A stretch of 64,000 nucleotides of DNA from Linanthus parryae (GCA_023055425.1 JALGPY010000002.1:48197321-48261320), one strand, 5' to 3'; shown: positions 47,139 to 59,515, numbered from the stretch's first letter. The notes: generated by a model not told the origin, from the letters alone. Numbers and translations: made by a program.

Positions 47139-47600
47139 TTGTAAGAAAGTAGTTAGATCATGTAGAAAATATAAGTTAAGAGGTTGACTGAAAGTAGGAA
47201 ACATGGGTATCAAACAAAAGAATTAAGCTGAACCTCTTAGCTCTTCAAACCCGTACGGTTGGTGTAAGTCGCTAGGTTTATTCTTCTTATCTATCTAGTG
47301 TAGGTGTAGGATCCTTAGCTTTGTGTGGAGTCTCATATTCCTACTGGTTCTGTAATTATTCTTTTTACCAGTAACCTACAGAGTAGTCCACTCTACTAAA
47401 TTTTCTCTTCCACACTGCTAGTGAAACCATTGTGTGCCCAGTGAGGTGAAAAATGTCATGAGCATTGAAGTCGAGCATGTGGCTTCTTATGTCCATGTCA
47501 CAAGTTCAATAGAGCGAGCTAGTGTATTATGTTCCAACTAAATTCAAGAGGTGCTTGAATTACCAACGTTGGGGTGCTACAAAATTCTTGCAGAAGTTCG
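46855..47600 (+). repeat. long dispersed repeat, copy 1
   Basis: It shares a long series of phrases with 48395-49277 (TTAACTTATAAGC, AGAGCATCTCCAATAG, GATGAAGTGTG, CATGGGT, TCTCATATTCCTACT, GAGCATTGAAGTCGAG, TTGGGGTGCTAC). A (GA)n expansion at 47101-47134 is specific to this copy. It may be two LTR-like or solo-element copies. No coding capacity is seen. Confidence 0.75.
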
Positions 47601-48394
47601 TGTTGGTAAGGTATAGTGAGTAGCTGATCTACGTGATAACTCACCATATATGTACTTGACGGTTTCTAGAAATATATTGGTTTAGCACTAGTTGGTGCGA
47701 GCAGGTGGGATTTTTATCCTTATTGGGTGTGCACATGGGTTGCTCATCGGGATGATGACAACGTGCTTCTGCTATATAGAGCAAATCTAGAACAATTCAA
47801 GTGATCAAGTATGGGAACACCAGGGGATGAGTGAAACACCAAACACTTTTTGATTTGTTTAGGGGAAACACTTCTTGATTTTGTTTTTAAACATATTTTT
47901 CAGCATGTTTTTTTAATATGTTTTTTTAGATGGATAACAAACATAGCGTAAGAAGCACAAATTATGTTAACATGTACAAATCTAGGTAAATAAAAAATAT
48001 AGTCTAATTGCACAATCTATGTAATTGGAAATTTGGGATCATCTCGCCAACTGTACTTCTCAAATCTCAATCACAAGATCAAGAAATGATAGTGAATTTC
48101 CTCAAGAAAAAGAGAGAAATGATGGGAAAAATCCACTAGTTGACCGAGTTTCCTGAAAATTACAACCGCGTTAGTTTAGAATGGCCAAGATAAACCTAGA
48201 TTACCTGCCCGGAATAATCCATGCCTTCGTTATTTACAAACAACGAAAACGCCTTCTTTGTCACAAAAAAGTGAATTTTTGGTCAAATTTTATCCCGATG
48301 TCATGCATTCTGGATGAGTGACTAATTAATTTCTTACAGGATTTTTATTTCAAATAAAGAAAACTTTCACAATTTTGGTTTATGACCAAAGAAA
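47601..48394. other. no gene recognised
   Basis: AT-rich spacer between the two repeat copies, without coding features. Confidence 0.4.
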
Positions 48395-49277
48395 AAGGCA
48401 AATTCTTCTTAACTTATAAGCCTACATATAAGTTTGTTTCGTAGAATATACATGTATTATTCCGAAGATAAATACGTTTGTTAGAGCATATCCAATAGTA
48501 TCAGACAAATTTAATGCATGTTGTGATTAAAAATGCCCCTATGCATTTTGCATAACGAGTCTTACTCCACCATTGTATTCTAAAAGTAATGTATAATATA
48601 TTATTTTATTTATTCTTCAAGTGTAACATGAATATGATGAAGTGTGGATGAGAGAGAAAGATAAATTATAGGAAATAGTTCGAGCATGTAGAAATATTAG
48701 TTAAGAGTTTGAGTGAAATCGGGAAACATGGGTTTCAAACAAATGCTGAATCAAGCTGAACCTCTTAAGTCTTCAACCCAAGGGGTAGGTGTTTGAGTCG
48801 GTAGGCGTATTCTTCTGATCTATCCTAGTATCAGTTTATTTAGATTTGTTGATGTCAAACACATGTGTGATCATACTAAATTATTATCTATCTTATGTGT
48901 TAGATCTGTGTTAATTTGAGTGCCCTCTTAGTTAAGGGGCTTTGTTGTAGAATCTTAGATCATGTTCTAGATTCGTTACACCGTACATGTAGGTCTAAGA
49001 TCCTTAGCTTGTCCAGAATCTCATATTCCTACTAATTCTGTTAGTACCCTTTTTACCTGTAACCTTTATAGTCGTTCACTTTATGAAATATTCTCTACCA
49101 CACTGCTAGTGTGAACGCTGTGTGCGGAGTCGGGTGAAAAAGGTAATGAGCATTGAAGTCGAGTAGGTGACTCGTTGTGTTTGGGTCACCAGTTCAATGG
49201 AGCGATATAATGTTCTAATTGCAACCTAAATTCATGAGGTGTCTGAACTACCATCGTGGGGTGTTACACAATTCTTT
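48395..49277 (+). repeat. long dispersed repeat, copy 2
   Basis: Second copy of the 46855-47600 sequence, about 1.5-1.7 kb downstream in the same orientation, longer because of ~150 bp of extra sequence near 48830-48990. Its right edge coincides with the point where the reverse-strand Copia reverse transcriptase is cut off. Confidence 0.75.
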
Positions 49278-52200
49278 TAGGTGATCATGTAAGAAAGCGT
49301 CTTTAAAATCAAGTTGCTATAGAGGTCAACTAACGCTTGCAACCAAAGCTAAAATAGTTAGCATGTTTAACAACATGACCAAAAGTTTCATGAAAGTCAA
49401 TGACAGGGTTTTGATAAAATTCCTTAGCAACACGCCTGGATTTAAATCTAAAGACAGTTCCATTGGGATTATATTTTGTTCTGAATACCCATCTGTTCCC
49501 AATAATATTGGCATTGATGGAAGGTTCAACTTGGATCCAAGTTTTTTTAATTTTTCATACTAAATACTCATTAGTCATTGCTTTGAGCCACTGTGAGTGT
49601 TTATTAACTTCTGTGAAGCAACTATGTTCAGTCAAACAAGTAGAGAGTACAAAGTTACAAGATGTAGCTATGAAACCAACTATTTTCTTTTTCCTTATGC
49701 ATGACTTGCTCCTTGGCTGCATTGGGTGAGCTCCAACTAGAATCTGCGGTGTAGCACTAGCAAGTGCCCTGCCAGAATAAGTGTGTTGTTCTTCATTGGT
49801 TGGCTGCAGCTCTGCAGTTGCCGCAGGTGCCTCATGAGTTGAAGTGTCACTTGATGCAGATGTATTTATGTTCTCATCAGTCAATTGTTTATATTTTTTC
49901 TCATTTGGTTCACTAGCAGTTTAATGAGGAGGAGTGTCGATTGTGTTTGGAAGCCAAGTGAAGAGTGAAGTATTATTCTCATCAGTTGTACCTGGTAAAA
50001 ATAAAGGCACAATGTCAACATTGGATGATGGAGGAATAGAAACAATGTTGTCAATTGTAGAAAAAGGAACGACATTTTCATCACATATAGCATCTCTACA
50101 AATGTATAGTTTTCTGTTACTTTGTCAAAGCAGATATATCCCTTGTAATTAGTAGCATAACCAAGAAAAACACATTGTTTAATATCAGCATCCAGTTTGG
50201 AAGGGCTATAATATCTTAAGTAAGGATAACATGGACAACCAAAAGACTAAATCTAGCAAAATTAGGCTGCCTATTGTAAGTAATTTTTCAAGGGGATTTA
50301 TTATAGGTATTCTTACTAGACATGCAATTAATAATATTGACTGCAGCATGCATAGCTTGGTACCAAAGATATTTAGGTAGACTTCATGTTATAAGAGAGT
50401 AACATTAGTTTCAACTATATATCTGTGTTTTTTTTTGAGAGATGGTATTTTGTTGTGGTGTGTGTATATTACTTTTGGTGAACAATGCCAAGTTTATGCA
50501 AAAAGGTTTGAAATGTAAAAGATAAGTATTCCCTTCCCCCATCCGACTTTAAGATATTGATGGATTTGCATATTTTTATTTTTTTATTTCAAGTTTAAAA
50601 GAAGTAAACACATTGACAAGTTCATATTTAGCATGCAAGTGAAACAACAAAGTAAATCTAGAATGATCATCAACGAATAAAACATGGTATCTATAACCAT
50701 TGATTGAGAGATGTAGTACTTGTAGGTCCCCAAACATCACAGTGAATAAGCTCAAGAAGTTCATTAACATAATTAGTAGAATGCTTATATGATAATCTAG
50801 ACATATTTCCTTTGAGACAATGTTCACATAGGAAAGCGGAAGAAATATTAGATAATTAAAGGAACTTTTGACATGTAACTCCCTTGCAGTATCGGTTCGC
50901 TGACACTTTGATACATGCACTATCTATTTTGTCACTTAATATCTATGCACTTTGTAAAAAATGACACTTGGGTCAAACATCACTAACACCGTTAGTTAGT
51001 TCACAAAATTAGTTAGATAAGTGAGGGCAATATAGTCTGTTACACTAAATAGAGTGTAATTAGTCATTTTCATTTTTATTTTTTTCTTTTGTTTATCTTC
51101 CTCCGCCTCTTCCATCCCTCTGTGTTTCAGTTGCTCAAAAAATATCCCTCTGTGTTTCTTCTTCTCTTCTTTCTCAACCTCCTTTGTCTCCCTCAGCTCA
51201 ATTTTCTGTTCTATCTCCGGTGGTCGGCGATTCCCTAAGCCCCAAAAGCCCATGCCGAATTCGAACCCAAACCCTAGCCGAATTGGATAAATCGAACCCC
51301 GAGAAATTGAAGGAGTCGGACGTTGTCACAATTGACCTCGATAGCTACCGGCTGCGTCGGCTCGTCCTCTATTTCTTTCTCTTATCAGATCTGGGTGTTG
51401 ATTTCTGGGGGTGTTGGGTTTCAATCGGGTTCGCTAGTGAAGGTGAAGGTGAAAGTGGTGGTGGTTGTGTGGGTATGTGCTGGTGGTGGATTGGTTGACA
51501 TTTGGTGGTGGTTGGTTAGATTGTGGATGTGGATGAGGTGGTGGCTGTGTGGCTGGGGTTGACTGGTTGTGGTGGTATTTGTGGATATGTTGCTGGTTGT
51601 GGTGGCGGTGGTGGTGTTTGTGGCGATGTAGTTTGGTGGTGGTGGTGGTGGAGGGTGGAGGTGGCAGCTTTGGTGGGATTTGAAGAAGAAGAAGGTGGTG
51701 ATGGTGGTTGTTGTGGTTGTTGGTGGTGATTGGTAGTGAAATGACAACTATACCCTCACTTCTGCTGACATAGCTAACACCAAAATCCAATTCAACTAAG
51801 GGTGTTAGACGATTCGACTGAAGTGTCGATTTTTACAAAGTGCAGAGATATTAAGTGACAAAACTGATACTGCGTGTATCAAAAAGTATCAGCATACCAA
51901 TACTGCAAGGTAGTTATATGTCAAAAGTTCTAATTGGAGGTTTTTACATGAAGCATGACCAGAAATGAAAATAAGTTTCAAAACATCTTTAGATGGGTGT
52001 CCAATCGGTCATGTCATAAGGGAGACTTGACATTCTTTTCTAAATAAGTAAGCTTGACAAAATCAGCAGTTTCATGTTGACAAGAGAATGGGTGAGTGTG
52101 TTTGGATAGAGCCAATTTTCACTCAATCCTTGATACATGATTTTCTCCACATATTTTTCTTTATATGAAAAGAATCGGCATCAAAATAGAATGTACAGTT

Positions 52201-53746
52201 GTGTTGCTTGAACAATCAGTACACATAAAGAAAATTGGCAGACAGTAGAGGAATGTGTAAAGTATTATCTCATTGAAAAGAACAAGTATGATTGTTTAAA
52301 AAGGCAGCACCAGAATGAGTGATAGGTAAAGTTTGACCATTTTCCACAGAGACTTGATCATTGCCTTGAGAAAAATTCACTCAGATACGGAGTTCCAAAA
52401 TTCAAAAACATTTGATTTGTGGCACCAAAATTAGACATCCAATAGTTGGTAGGAGAAGGGTTGGAACCAGAAGCAGTAACATCATTCATGCCAGAGAGTT
52501 GAGAATGAAGTTTCTTGCCCAGGTATGCATGATCCATGCGGTGCCAAAAGATTCCTATTTCATTCATTCCAAAAATATGTAATAGTTTGATAGTTGGTAT
52601 CCCCATGACCGTTAGTGTATCGATTACCATAACCATTAGACATGCATCTTGGGGCAAAGTCCCCTCTAGTGTACCATGATCTTCCCCCTCTAGGATTATC
52701 AAACCCTCGACTACCCGTACGGGCACCACCACGACCAGAGTTAGAGGGATCAAGTTTGGGATTGCTAAACCCAAAATTTCTACCAACACCACGACCACCA
52801 GAATCATGCAGACCTATTTGAGACACAAACCCAGCAGTAGTCATATCAGGCACAACATAAACTTGCGATTCAATAATTTGTTCTTCAGCCTTAAGCGAAA
52901 CATGTAGTTCTTCAATATAAAGAGGATCAGATCTAGTCTGAATAGCAGATCGAAAACCATTATACCCAGGAAGAAGACCATTTAGGCAAACACAATCACA
53001 TCGCATCATCAATAGTAACCATCGGAACAGAGAGTTTGTCTCTTAGGATTTTTCAATTTTTGGGTGTCCAAATCTATACCATCAGACTTCTTTTTCATAG
53101 TTATAGAATATTGGAGTAGTGAGAGAGGCATACTGATTCTCGAGTGAAAGCCAAATGTCGCGAGGTGTAGTCTTATCAAAAACCAGGATGAGTGCTTCTT
53201 ATGTGAGGGTGGCGGTAAAAAGAGTGAGAATCGCCTTATCCTGAGTAGCCCAAGTGTCATACCCTGAATTCTTCATCATGGAGAGCGGGTGGCGTCGATA
53301 ACACACTAAGATGGACAAGATGTAGATCCATCAATATACCCAAAAAGACACCGAGTTTTCAAGAGAGAAGTAATTTGATATTTCCAAAAAATATAGGTGG
53401 AGCTATCCAACCCGAAAGGAACGAGATGTTTGACGTTTGAGATGAGATAGAAAGATGGATTTGCCATTGAAAGCGTCATGGCTTTGATACCATGAAAGAA
53501 ACCTTCAAAAATTTCTGAAAAATCAACAAGAACACAGAAGAAGAAAGGAGAACAGATAGAATTTCATTGACAGGGAAACGACACCTGAATGTGCATAATG
53601 AGAATTTATGGTTTACAATGTTGCTTTTAAACTGAGACCGTTGGATGGGATACATAAGATAGAATTGCTAGATGGTCCCTTTGTATAAACAAGTATGACA
53701 AAATAGATTTAAGAATATAGCAAATATGCCACAATTATTGATAACA
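49278..53746 (-). mobile_element. Copia retrotransposon remnant, reverse strand, truncated in RT
   Basis: Read from right to left: an LTR-like segment (53746-53493, TGTTATCAATAATTG...TTTCA), the priming site TGGTATCAAAGC (53492-53481), gag with UBN2-like and Gly/Arg-rich sequence (~53480-52560), a protease region where WMSNFGATN replaces the usual D-[ST]-G motif (~52400), integrase core phrases (LIHCDVWGPT, YHVLFVDDHSRF, 50850-50650), KCVFLGYATNYKGYICFDKV (~50170), the HPMQPRSKS linker and the RT start (NRWVFRTKYNPNGTVFRFKS to QLDFKDAFLH, 49540-49285). Many stops and frameshifts are present. The RT catalytic part and 3' LTR are missing. Confidence 0.85.
50862..51930. mobile_element. Mutator-like TIR element inserted in Copia
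   Basis: Inverted ends of ~90 bp begin GAACTTTTGACATGTAACT (left) and the inverse of the right end GAACTTTTGACATATAACT. The flanking 9-mers TAATTAAAG and TAATTGGAG match at seven of nine bases, as expected for an aged Mutator-type target duplication. The interior (51100-51760) is more GC-rich, with a Ser/Pro-rich frame at 51184-51498 and long GGTGGT runs. No transposase is seen. This fits a Pack-MULE carrying a gene fragment, source unknown. Confidence 0.75.
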
Positions 53747-54768
53747 CCTTATAAATATATATATTTCTGTCTTTATTTTTGAACTTTAGGGTACCAACTT
53801 AATCATAGACTTCAATAAGATCCTTGTAGACTTCTAAGAAGGGCCTCTACTTTGTGATTGACTTCAATTTGTTCCTTAATTGCTAATAGAAAGTACACTC
53901 ACGGTTGGCTAAAATAATACACTAATGGGGTTGTAAAATGCAACTCAAAATTTATTTTCTACAGAAAATGATCATATGTGAAACTAGGAGCGAACAACTT
54001 AAACTTTTCGAACCGTGTGTCACGTATTGTGTCAGGGTAATTTGTACGGATGGCGATGAGACTACTTTAGAAGGAGAGAAAATACAAAAGTACCATTCCT
54101 GATTACATTAAGAGATAAGGAACCGTAGTACTAGGGATGTGAAGACAAATCACTCCTGATTATATTAATAAAAACAGAATTTCCGTATGTGACAGTGTAC
54201 TAGCCTCTTCATCATAATGGAAACATTGAATATAATTTATCATTGTACCTAATTCTTGACAAATTAGCTATCAAATTCCCAATAAGGAGTACCACAGAAA
54301 GCGACTTATGAAGCACTCCATCAATAAAATTGTGTCGAATTAACCATATCTAAGAAAAAAACTCAACATCGTCTTTGTCCGCCAGCTACTATGTTTGGTA
54401 TCCCTTGTTTTAAACAAATAGTTGTTTAAGAACATTATGTCTTTTAAATCCATATTTGAGAGTCTCAATATTGCACGTGTTTTTTAACAACAATATTGCA
54501 TTTGTTTAAAAAAACAAGGTAAAAAAATACTTGCTTCTATAAACACCAAAGTCGATATTATTATTATTTTTGTATTTTTCATATTAACACGGGTAACTAA
54601 CAATGTTGTCAAATGTATTTTTATTTTAAACTGTATTTTTCAGCAGACTTAACAATAACCACTTCTTAATTATGTATCTAAACGTATTTTTTTAGCATTT
54701 TCCCCAGATATTATTCTGTTTCTAAATTGATATCATATAGGCACTAAGAAGGACAAATTATGTTAACC
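53747..54768. other. no gene; repeat fragments
   Basis: Phrases at 54120-54240 (GGGATGTGAAGACAAA, TTCCGTATGTGACA, CTTCATCATAATGGAAA) match a stretch at 46705-46830, so this is another piece of the dispersed repeat. The rest is AT-rich. Confidence 0.45.
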
Positions 54769-54890
54769 TGATCAGATCTAGATAGATGTGAAACATCGAT
54801 TAATTGCAAGCTAAACACAAACAATCGATAATGTACCATAGTTCATGTGTGTTCCACATCGATGTTTTCACATCTATCTAGATCTGATCA
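54769..54890. repeat. inverted repeat with 32-33-bp arms
   Basis: TGATCAGATCTAGATAGATG and the twelve bases after it (54769-54800) recur inverted at 54858-54890 with one base inserted, separated by 57 bp. The loop phrase GCTAAACACAAACAATCGAT recurs in direct orientation at about 54950. Confidence 0.9.
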
Positions 54891-55641
54891 CAGTTCATGA
54901 AAATGTCATCATGAGTTCATGTGTGTTCGATTAATTTTGAGTTTAAACAAGCTAAACGTAAACAATCGATATTCGATTCGACCTGGTTCGTTTACAGCCC
55001 TACAAATTTATATTCTAACTCAAATTTGCATGCATGCCTCTAACTCGGCTCCTCATTTCGCCACCACCATAAATTGCTTTTCTAGTTTCGACGATCTTCT
55101 GCACAAATTCTCTCCCGGCATAACTTTGTCAACTAGCTTACTTTCATGATCTTCATATATAGTAATATGAGCTTCACGGGCAACTACGAGTTTAACAATT
55201 TTATTGACCAGACAGCTTATCGCAAGAAGACAAAGTCATCGCTACCAAATATGTGAAATAGCACCATTCAATGTAGCTAGCTGACCATATACAGAATTGG
55301 ATGAACACCCAAATAACCTGAATTGGTCTCTTATTTTGCACTTTCACTAAAACCATTGAAATTTTCCTGAATTCCACGTTCCTTGTAGTCGACGGGCTCT
55401 ATTGTATTGATTCACATAAATAGAAATACCCATAGCGCGCTTGAAGCAATTAATCAAGGGAAAAACGAGTCAAGTCGCTTATAAAAGTTAAATCCGAGTG
55501 CGTGTGCGCTTATAAGAAGTTAAATGTAACAACTTTGCTAACACCCAAGAGCTCGGCTTATCTGCTCATTTTCACAAACATTTTGAACAAGACACACTAG
55601 AAGGGACCTTATATAGTCACCTAAAACTTCTTGAAGAGGTA
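54891..55641. other. no gene recognised
   Basis: AT-rich sequence with a short open frame at 54919-55149 that lacks any recognisable domain. Confidence 0.4.
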
Positions 55642-55649
55642 TTGCTTCC

Positions 55650-56448
55650 CATAGTTGCGAATACCGTTCCGGTCCCCGTTCCGTTTTGCTCTTGGGAACG
55701 GAACGGTCCCGGATCCGGACGGAACGGCAATCCGATCCGGATTTACCGCACTTTTATTATATAATATATATATATATACATACATATATATATATATATG
55801 CATACACAACATTAACTTTTAGAACAACATAAAACAATATTAGTGATGCCCACATAATATATATTTCTCCAAAATACTTCAATATTTATTGACATTCTAA
55901 TCTTCATTCACTTAATAGAGTTACATCAAAATAATATTTTTTAATCTATATAAATATGTGATTTTAAAGTTCTTAAGGAAACATGTAATTTTGATGATGT
56001 TAAATTTTAAATTCCACAAAAGAACACACAAACACACACATAACTAAATTTATTAGTTGTGTTTATATTTAATCTCATATAACTAAATTTGACTTAATAA
56101 ATGGGTGTGTTTCAATTATTGTTACTCATTTAAACTAAAATCAGATACATAATAATTAAAACCAATCCCAATAATCGAAAGAAAGTTGTCCCAGCGGAAA
56201 GCAGAGTTGTTTACCACTTAAAGGTTGGCAGTTTGAATCCTTGCAGGGGCAATTTATTTTTGCGAAGTGATCCGGATCCGCCCGGATTTCGGCCGGAACA
56301 GCCCGGATCGGCCGGATCTGGGCGGATCTAACCGGATCGGACCGGATTTCGACCCGAGACGAAACAAGGAGTGTTCCGTTCCGTTATAGTGTCAAAACGG
56401 AACGTTCCGCCCCGTTCCGCCCGGAACGGAACGGAATTCACAACTATG
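55650..56448. mobile_element. hAT-type non-autonomous element with GTTCCG/GGATC arrays
   Basis: The ends are CATAGTTGCGAAT and ATTCACAACTATG, with an exact 8-bp target duplication TTGCTTCC (55642-55649 and 56449-56456). The first ~90 and last ~190 bases are packed with CCGTTCCG, GGAACGG and GGATCCGG motifs on both strands. The element is 799 bp and AT-rich in the middle. A tRNA-like stretch with a B-box-like GGCAGTTTGAATCC lies at ~56190-56250. No transposase is encoded. Confidence 0.85.
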
Positions 56449-56456
56449 TTGCTTCC

Positions 56457-57111
56457 GCTCCTAGTGCTTGCACTTTCGAGCACAAATCGCGCTCTAGTGG
56501 CGCTCCGAAAAATAGAGAGCCCAATTCTACAGACGAGTTATTTTTAAATGAGGATTTACTAGGTGACTTAGGGCAGGCGTAGTATTTTTTTCTATTTTAT
56601 CACAATACAGGAAATATAGAAATGCTCATAATTTGGCCTGCTATGTTGTCTAATCTATTTAACGTAGTGGATCAAACTGCAAAAACTTGTCCGAACAAAC
56701 AAATCAGGATTTGCATGCAGCTTCTTTCCTCTCGTGCTATATTGACTTGCAGAGTGCTGAAACGGAAGTTATTTGAAGGAGCACAAGGCTTAAGGATTAA
56801 GATGGGTATTAATTGTGCGTTTTGTCTGCATTGTGTGCTTCTTCTTTGGGTTCTGCTATTAGGTTCGGTTTGAAACGGAGCGGTTTTGAAGTGCAACGGA
56901 AGGACTACGAGCAGTTTCACTAGGAAACCCGAGAAAAGCGGGGACATGCCACTTGATAGCGACCTTTCGTGTTTGTAGAGGCTTCAACACGGCACAACAT
57001 ACGAGCTCTCCATTCTTATATTTGTAACTATGCCCACTCCGACCTTATGGGTAAAGATTCAGTCGAATACGTTTATAAATGAATTGGATATGGATTACTT
57101 GTTCTATGATC
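56457..57111. other. no gene recognised
   Basis: Open frames at 56622-56873 (forward) and 56947-56672 (reverse) overlap and show no domain; neither is supported. Confidence 0.4.
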
Positions 57112-57295
57112 CAGTGGCGGAGCCAGGAATTGATGAGTGGGGTGGCACAATTCACAATTTCACGCAACTAAATTTCGTTGGGATGCACTTTTGTTAAAGA
57201 AAGGCAGAGTTGAAAAACCCATATTATAAGGGGTATACTGACAGTAAACGGAAAGTTCAGGTTGCACCCCCGTGCCCCATGTCCCTCCGCCCCTA
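57112..57295. mobile_element. hAT-like MITE, CAGTGGCGGAGCC family, copy C
   Basis: The left end CAGTGGCGGAGCCAGGAATT is almost the family consensus, and the right end CTCCGCCCCTA is its rough inverse. The element is 184 bp. Flanking octamers CTATGATC and TCCGTCTA do not match. Confidence 0.6.
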
Positions 57296-57769
57296 TCCGT
57301 CTAACCCATCCAGCCAAACTAAGGCACTATATCTATTAAACCCAATAATATACTTGTACTTACATAATTTAATAGATTAGTTAAATAAAGAGTGTCATAT
57401 CTTTGCTATCTTTATTCTTATGTTTTGATAAAATAGACTTTTTTTTTGGCGAAGTATAAACTAATTCAGTTTACACTACCAATCATGATTATCTTAGACC
57501 AAATGAAACAGATCAATATTGCACGCAATGACCGGTAGATGATCTCGTTCGAATCTGGTAAAATTCGAACCCGATCTAACCAGGGCCTAGTGCAAATATA
57601 AAAAAATCAGGCCCTCAATTATTATTGTTTATTGGAGAAACAAGGCCCTCAATTCAAATATACCATTGTATAATATATTATAAATTATTTTTCAAATTTA
57701 ATTTTAGGCAAAAAAATAACCTTTTTCAGAAACGTAGAAGAAATGTTTTTTTCCAGTATGTTTGCAATA

Positions 57770-57876
57770 TATTTACTTATTTTCTTTTAGAATTACATCA
57801 TATTGTCGGGTTCGAACTAAGGAGCTCATGCAGGGGATTCAAACGCTCTATCACTGAGCTATCTCCCATTTCCCAA
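57770..57876 (-). repeat. tRNA-headed SINE-like copy B
   Basis: On the reverse strand, the A box TAGCTCAGTGATAGAGCG and the B box GTTCGAACCCG are followed by ATGATGTAATTCTAAAAG and an A-rich tail. This is the best preserved of the three copies. Confidence 0.65.
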
Positions 57877-59156
57877 TATATTTATTTATATAGCACTCAA
57901 ATAAGAACGTAAATTCAGTTGTTAAATTTATGTTTTTTAAACAATAATCTAAATAAGTTTTAATATAATACTTTGTCAATATTATCATTTTTTTGAGAAA
58001 TGTTGAACATGTTGAACTAGGACTGCAACTCGTCGGGCTGGACGGGTTGGCACCCTTGTCCAAGCCCGAGCCCGAGTTCAGTCGAGGCTGTCCAAGCCCA
58101 GCCTAGCCTGAGTTAAGAGAATTTCCAGCCTGTCCGAGCCCAAATTCGTTAAAATCAATTCGGTTCGGGTTGAATTTGGGCTAGTACATTAAACTTAATA
58201 CATTTTTTGAAACACAAGACAATGATAGTTTTTTTTATAAAAAAACCAAATTAACTAGTTCAATAACAAAATAATGATTTTTTTTTTTTTTTAAATTTAA
58301 TATTTATAGGTAGTGATCATACAAATCAGACAATTCGGGTTAGCCCGTCGTTTAATATTTGTGCCCAAGACCAACCCTAATTATAATTCGGACTGATAAT
58401 TTCTGTTTAAGCCCGTATAATTTACTTAAACTATGTGTCCGAGCCCTATTTTAAATCGGGCTCGGCTCGGATTGGTCGAGTTCAACCTGCCCAAGTTGAA
58501 CATATACTTCTCTATCAAAAATTAATTCAGTAATTGCAAAATGAATTCATCATTTTACAGTTGGATAAAAAGTTAAAATTCTAAAACTTATACTACACGT
58601 GGTATAATTCAAAGAACAGGTAAATAGACCAAATAAATGTGCCACGAAGAGTGTGAAGCAACAGAGAGTTTTTTCACATGAGAGGGTAAAAATTTGCTGG
58701 ATAAAAGGGCACGTGGCAAAGAGGAAGTGATGCTTTTAATATTTCTTTATTGCTACAATACTAATATTTCCCTTATCATGTATGGGCTGAGCCCCAATGT
58801 CTGGTGGGCCTAAAGCAGATGCACCAAATGCTTTAGGGTTTGACCCAAACTTAAATGGGTACGGATTTGGATGGATTTAGATATAGGTTGAACCAATCAA
58901 AACTCTCTTTTTGACACCCATTTTTTTTGAAATGTATCTTCTGACATCCTTATTTCCCACACTTGTTAATTTTTTTTTGAGAAATCCCACACTTGTTAAT
59001 TAAATGAAGGAAATGGATAAACAAACTATTCATGAGTCCGCGATACTTCAAGAAATATCTCTAACTCTTCGCCTAAAAAAAAAATCTTTCTCTTCATATC
59101 CTATTTTCTAGGAGAAAAATTAGATGGACTTCACAGTTTGGGCAGTTTTTGTATAT
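57877..59156. other. no gene; hAT-like motif arrays
   Basis: Positions 58020-58500 contain many GCCCGAG, GGGCTCGG and AAGCCC motifs in both orientations, again like hAT subterminal arrays, but without a resolvable pair of ends. The remainder is AT-rich. Confidence 0.4.
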
Positions 59157-59334
59157 CAGGTTCATATAAACGCAACGAGACCTTCTAGGGAAAGCAGTGA
59201 TTGTGTCATGGGTCACCACCAATGGCAAGCCTGGATCCAACACAGTGTTGTATTGGGCCGGAAACAGCAGGCTCCAGAACAAGGCCCAGGCCGATGTTGT
59301 CAAGTCCAAATTCTACAGCTACAACCTTTTGAAG
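59157..59334 (+). pseudogene. purple acid phosphatase fragment
   Basis: Two frames together read QVHI, then after a frameshift GKAVIVSWVTTNGKPGSNTV, LYWAGNSRLQNKAQADVVKS, KFYSYN. This matches the N-terminal fibronectin-like domain of plant purple acid phosphatases (pattern QVHITQGD, VSWVTPDEPGSxTVxYW). Only one exon-sized piece is present, with no metal-binding motifs and no neighbouring exons, so it is a pseudogene fragment. Confidence 0.65.
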
Positions 59335-59427
59335 GCAATTTCATGGTTTTTAGAGATCAAATTCATTTACCCTGAATAAGCAGTATTATAATTTTTGAAC
59401 AGTAACATGTACAAGAACCTTGGCAAA

Positions 59428-59515
59428 TAGGTGCTCGCTCAGTGTTAGAGCGTTTGAGTCCCTGCATGCGGTTTCGAATTCGAATCCGGCTATGATTAAT
59501 TCTAAAAATAAAATG
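59428..59515 (+). repeat. tRNA-headed SINE-like copy C
   Basis: The A box region GCTCAGTGTTAGAGCG and the B box TTCGAATCCGG are followed by CTATGATTAATTCTAAAAAT, sharing the order and tail of copies A and B. It lies between the phosphatase fragment and the LINE. Confidence 0.6.
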
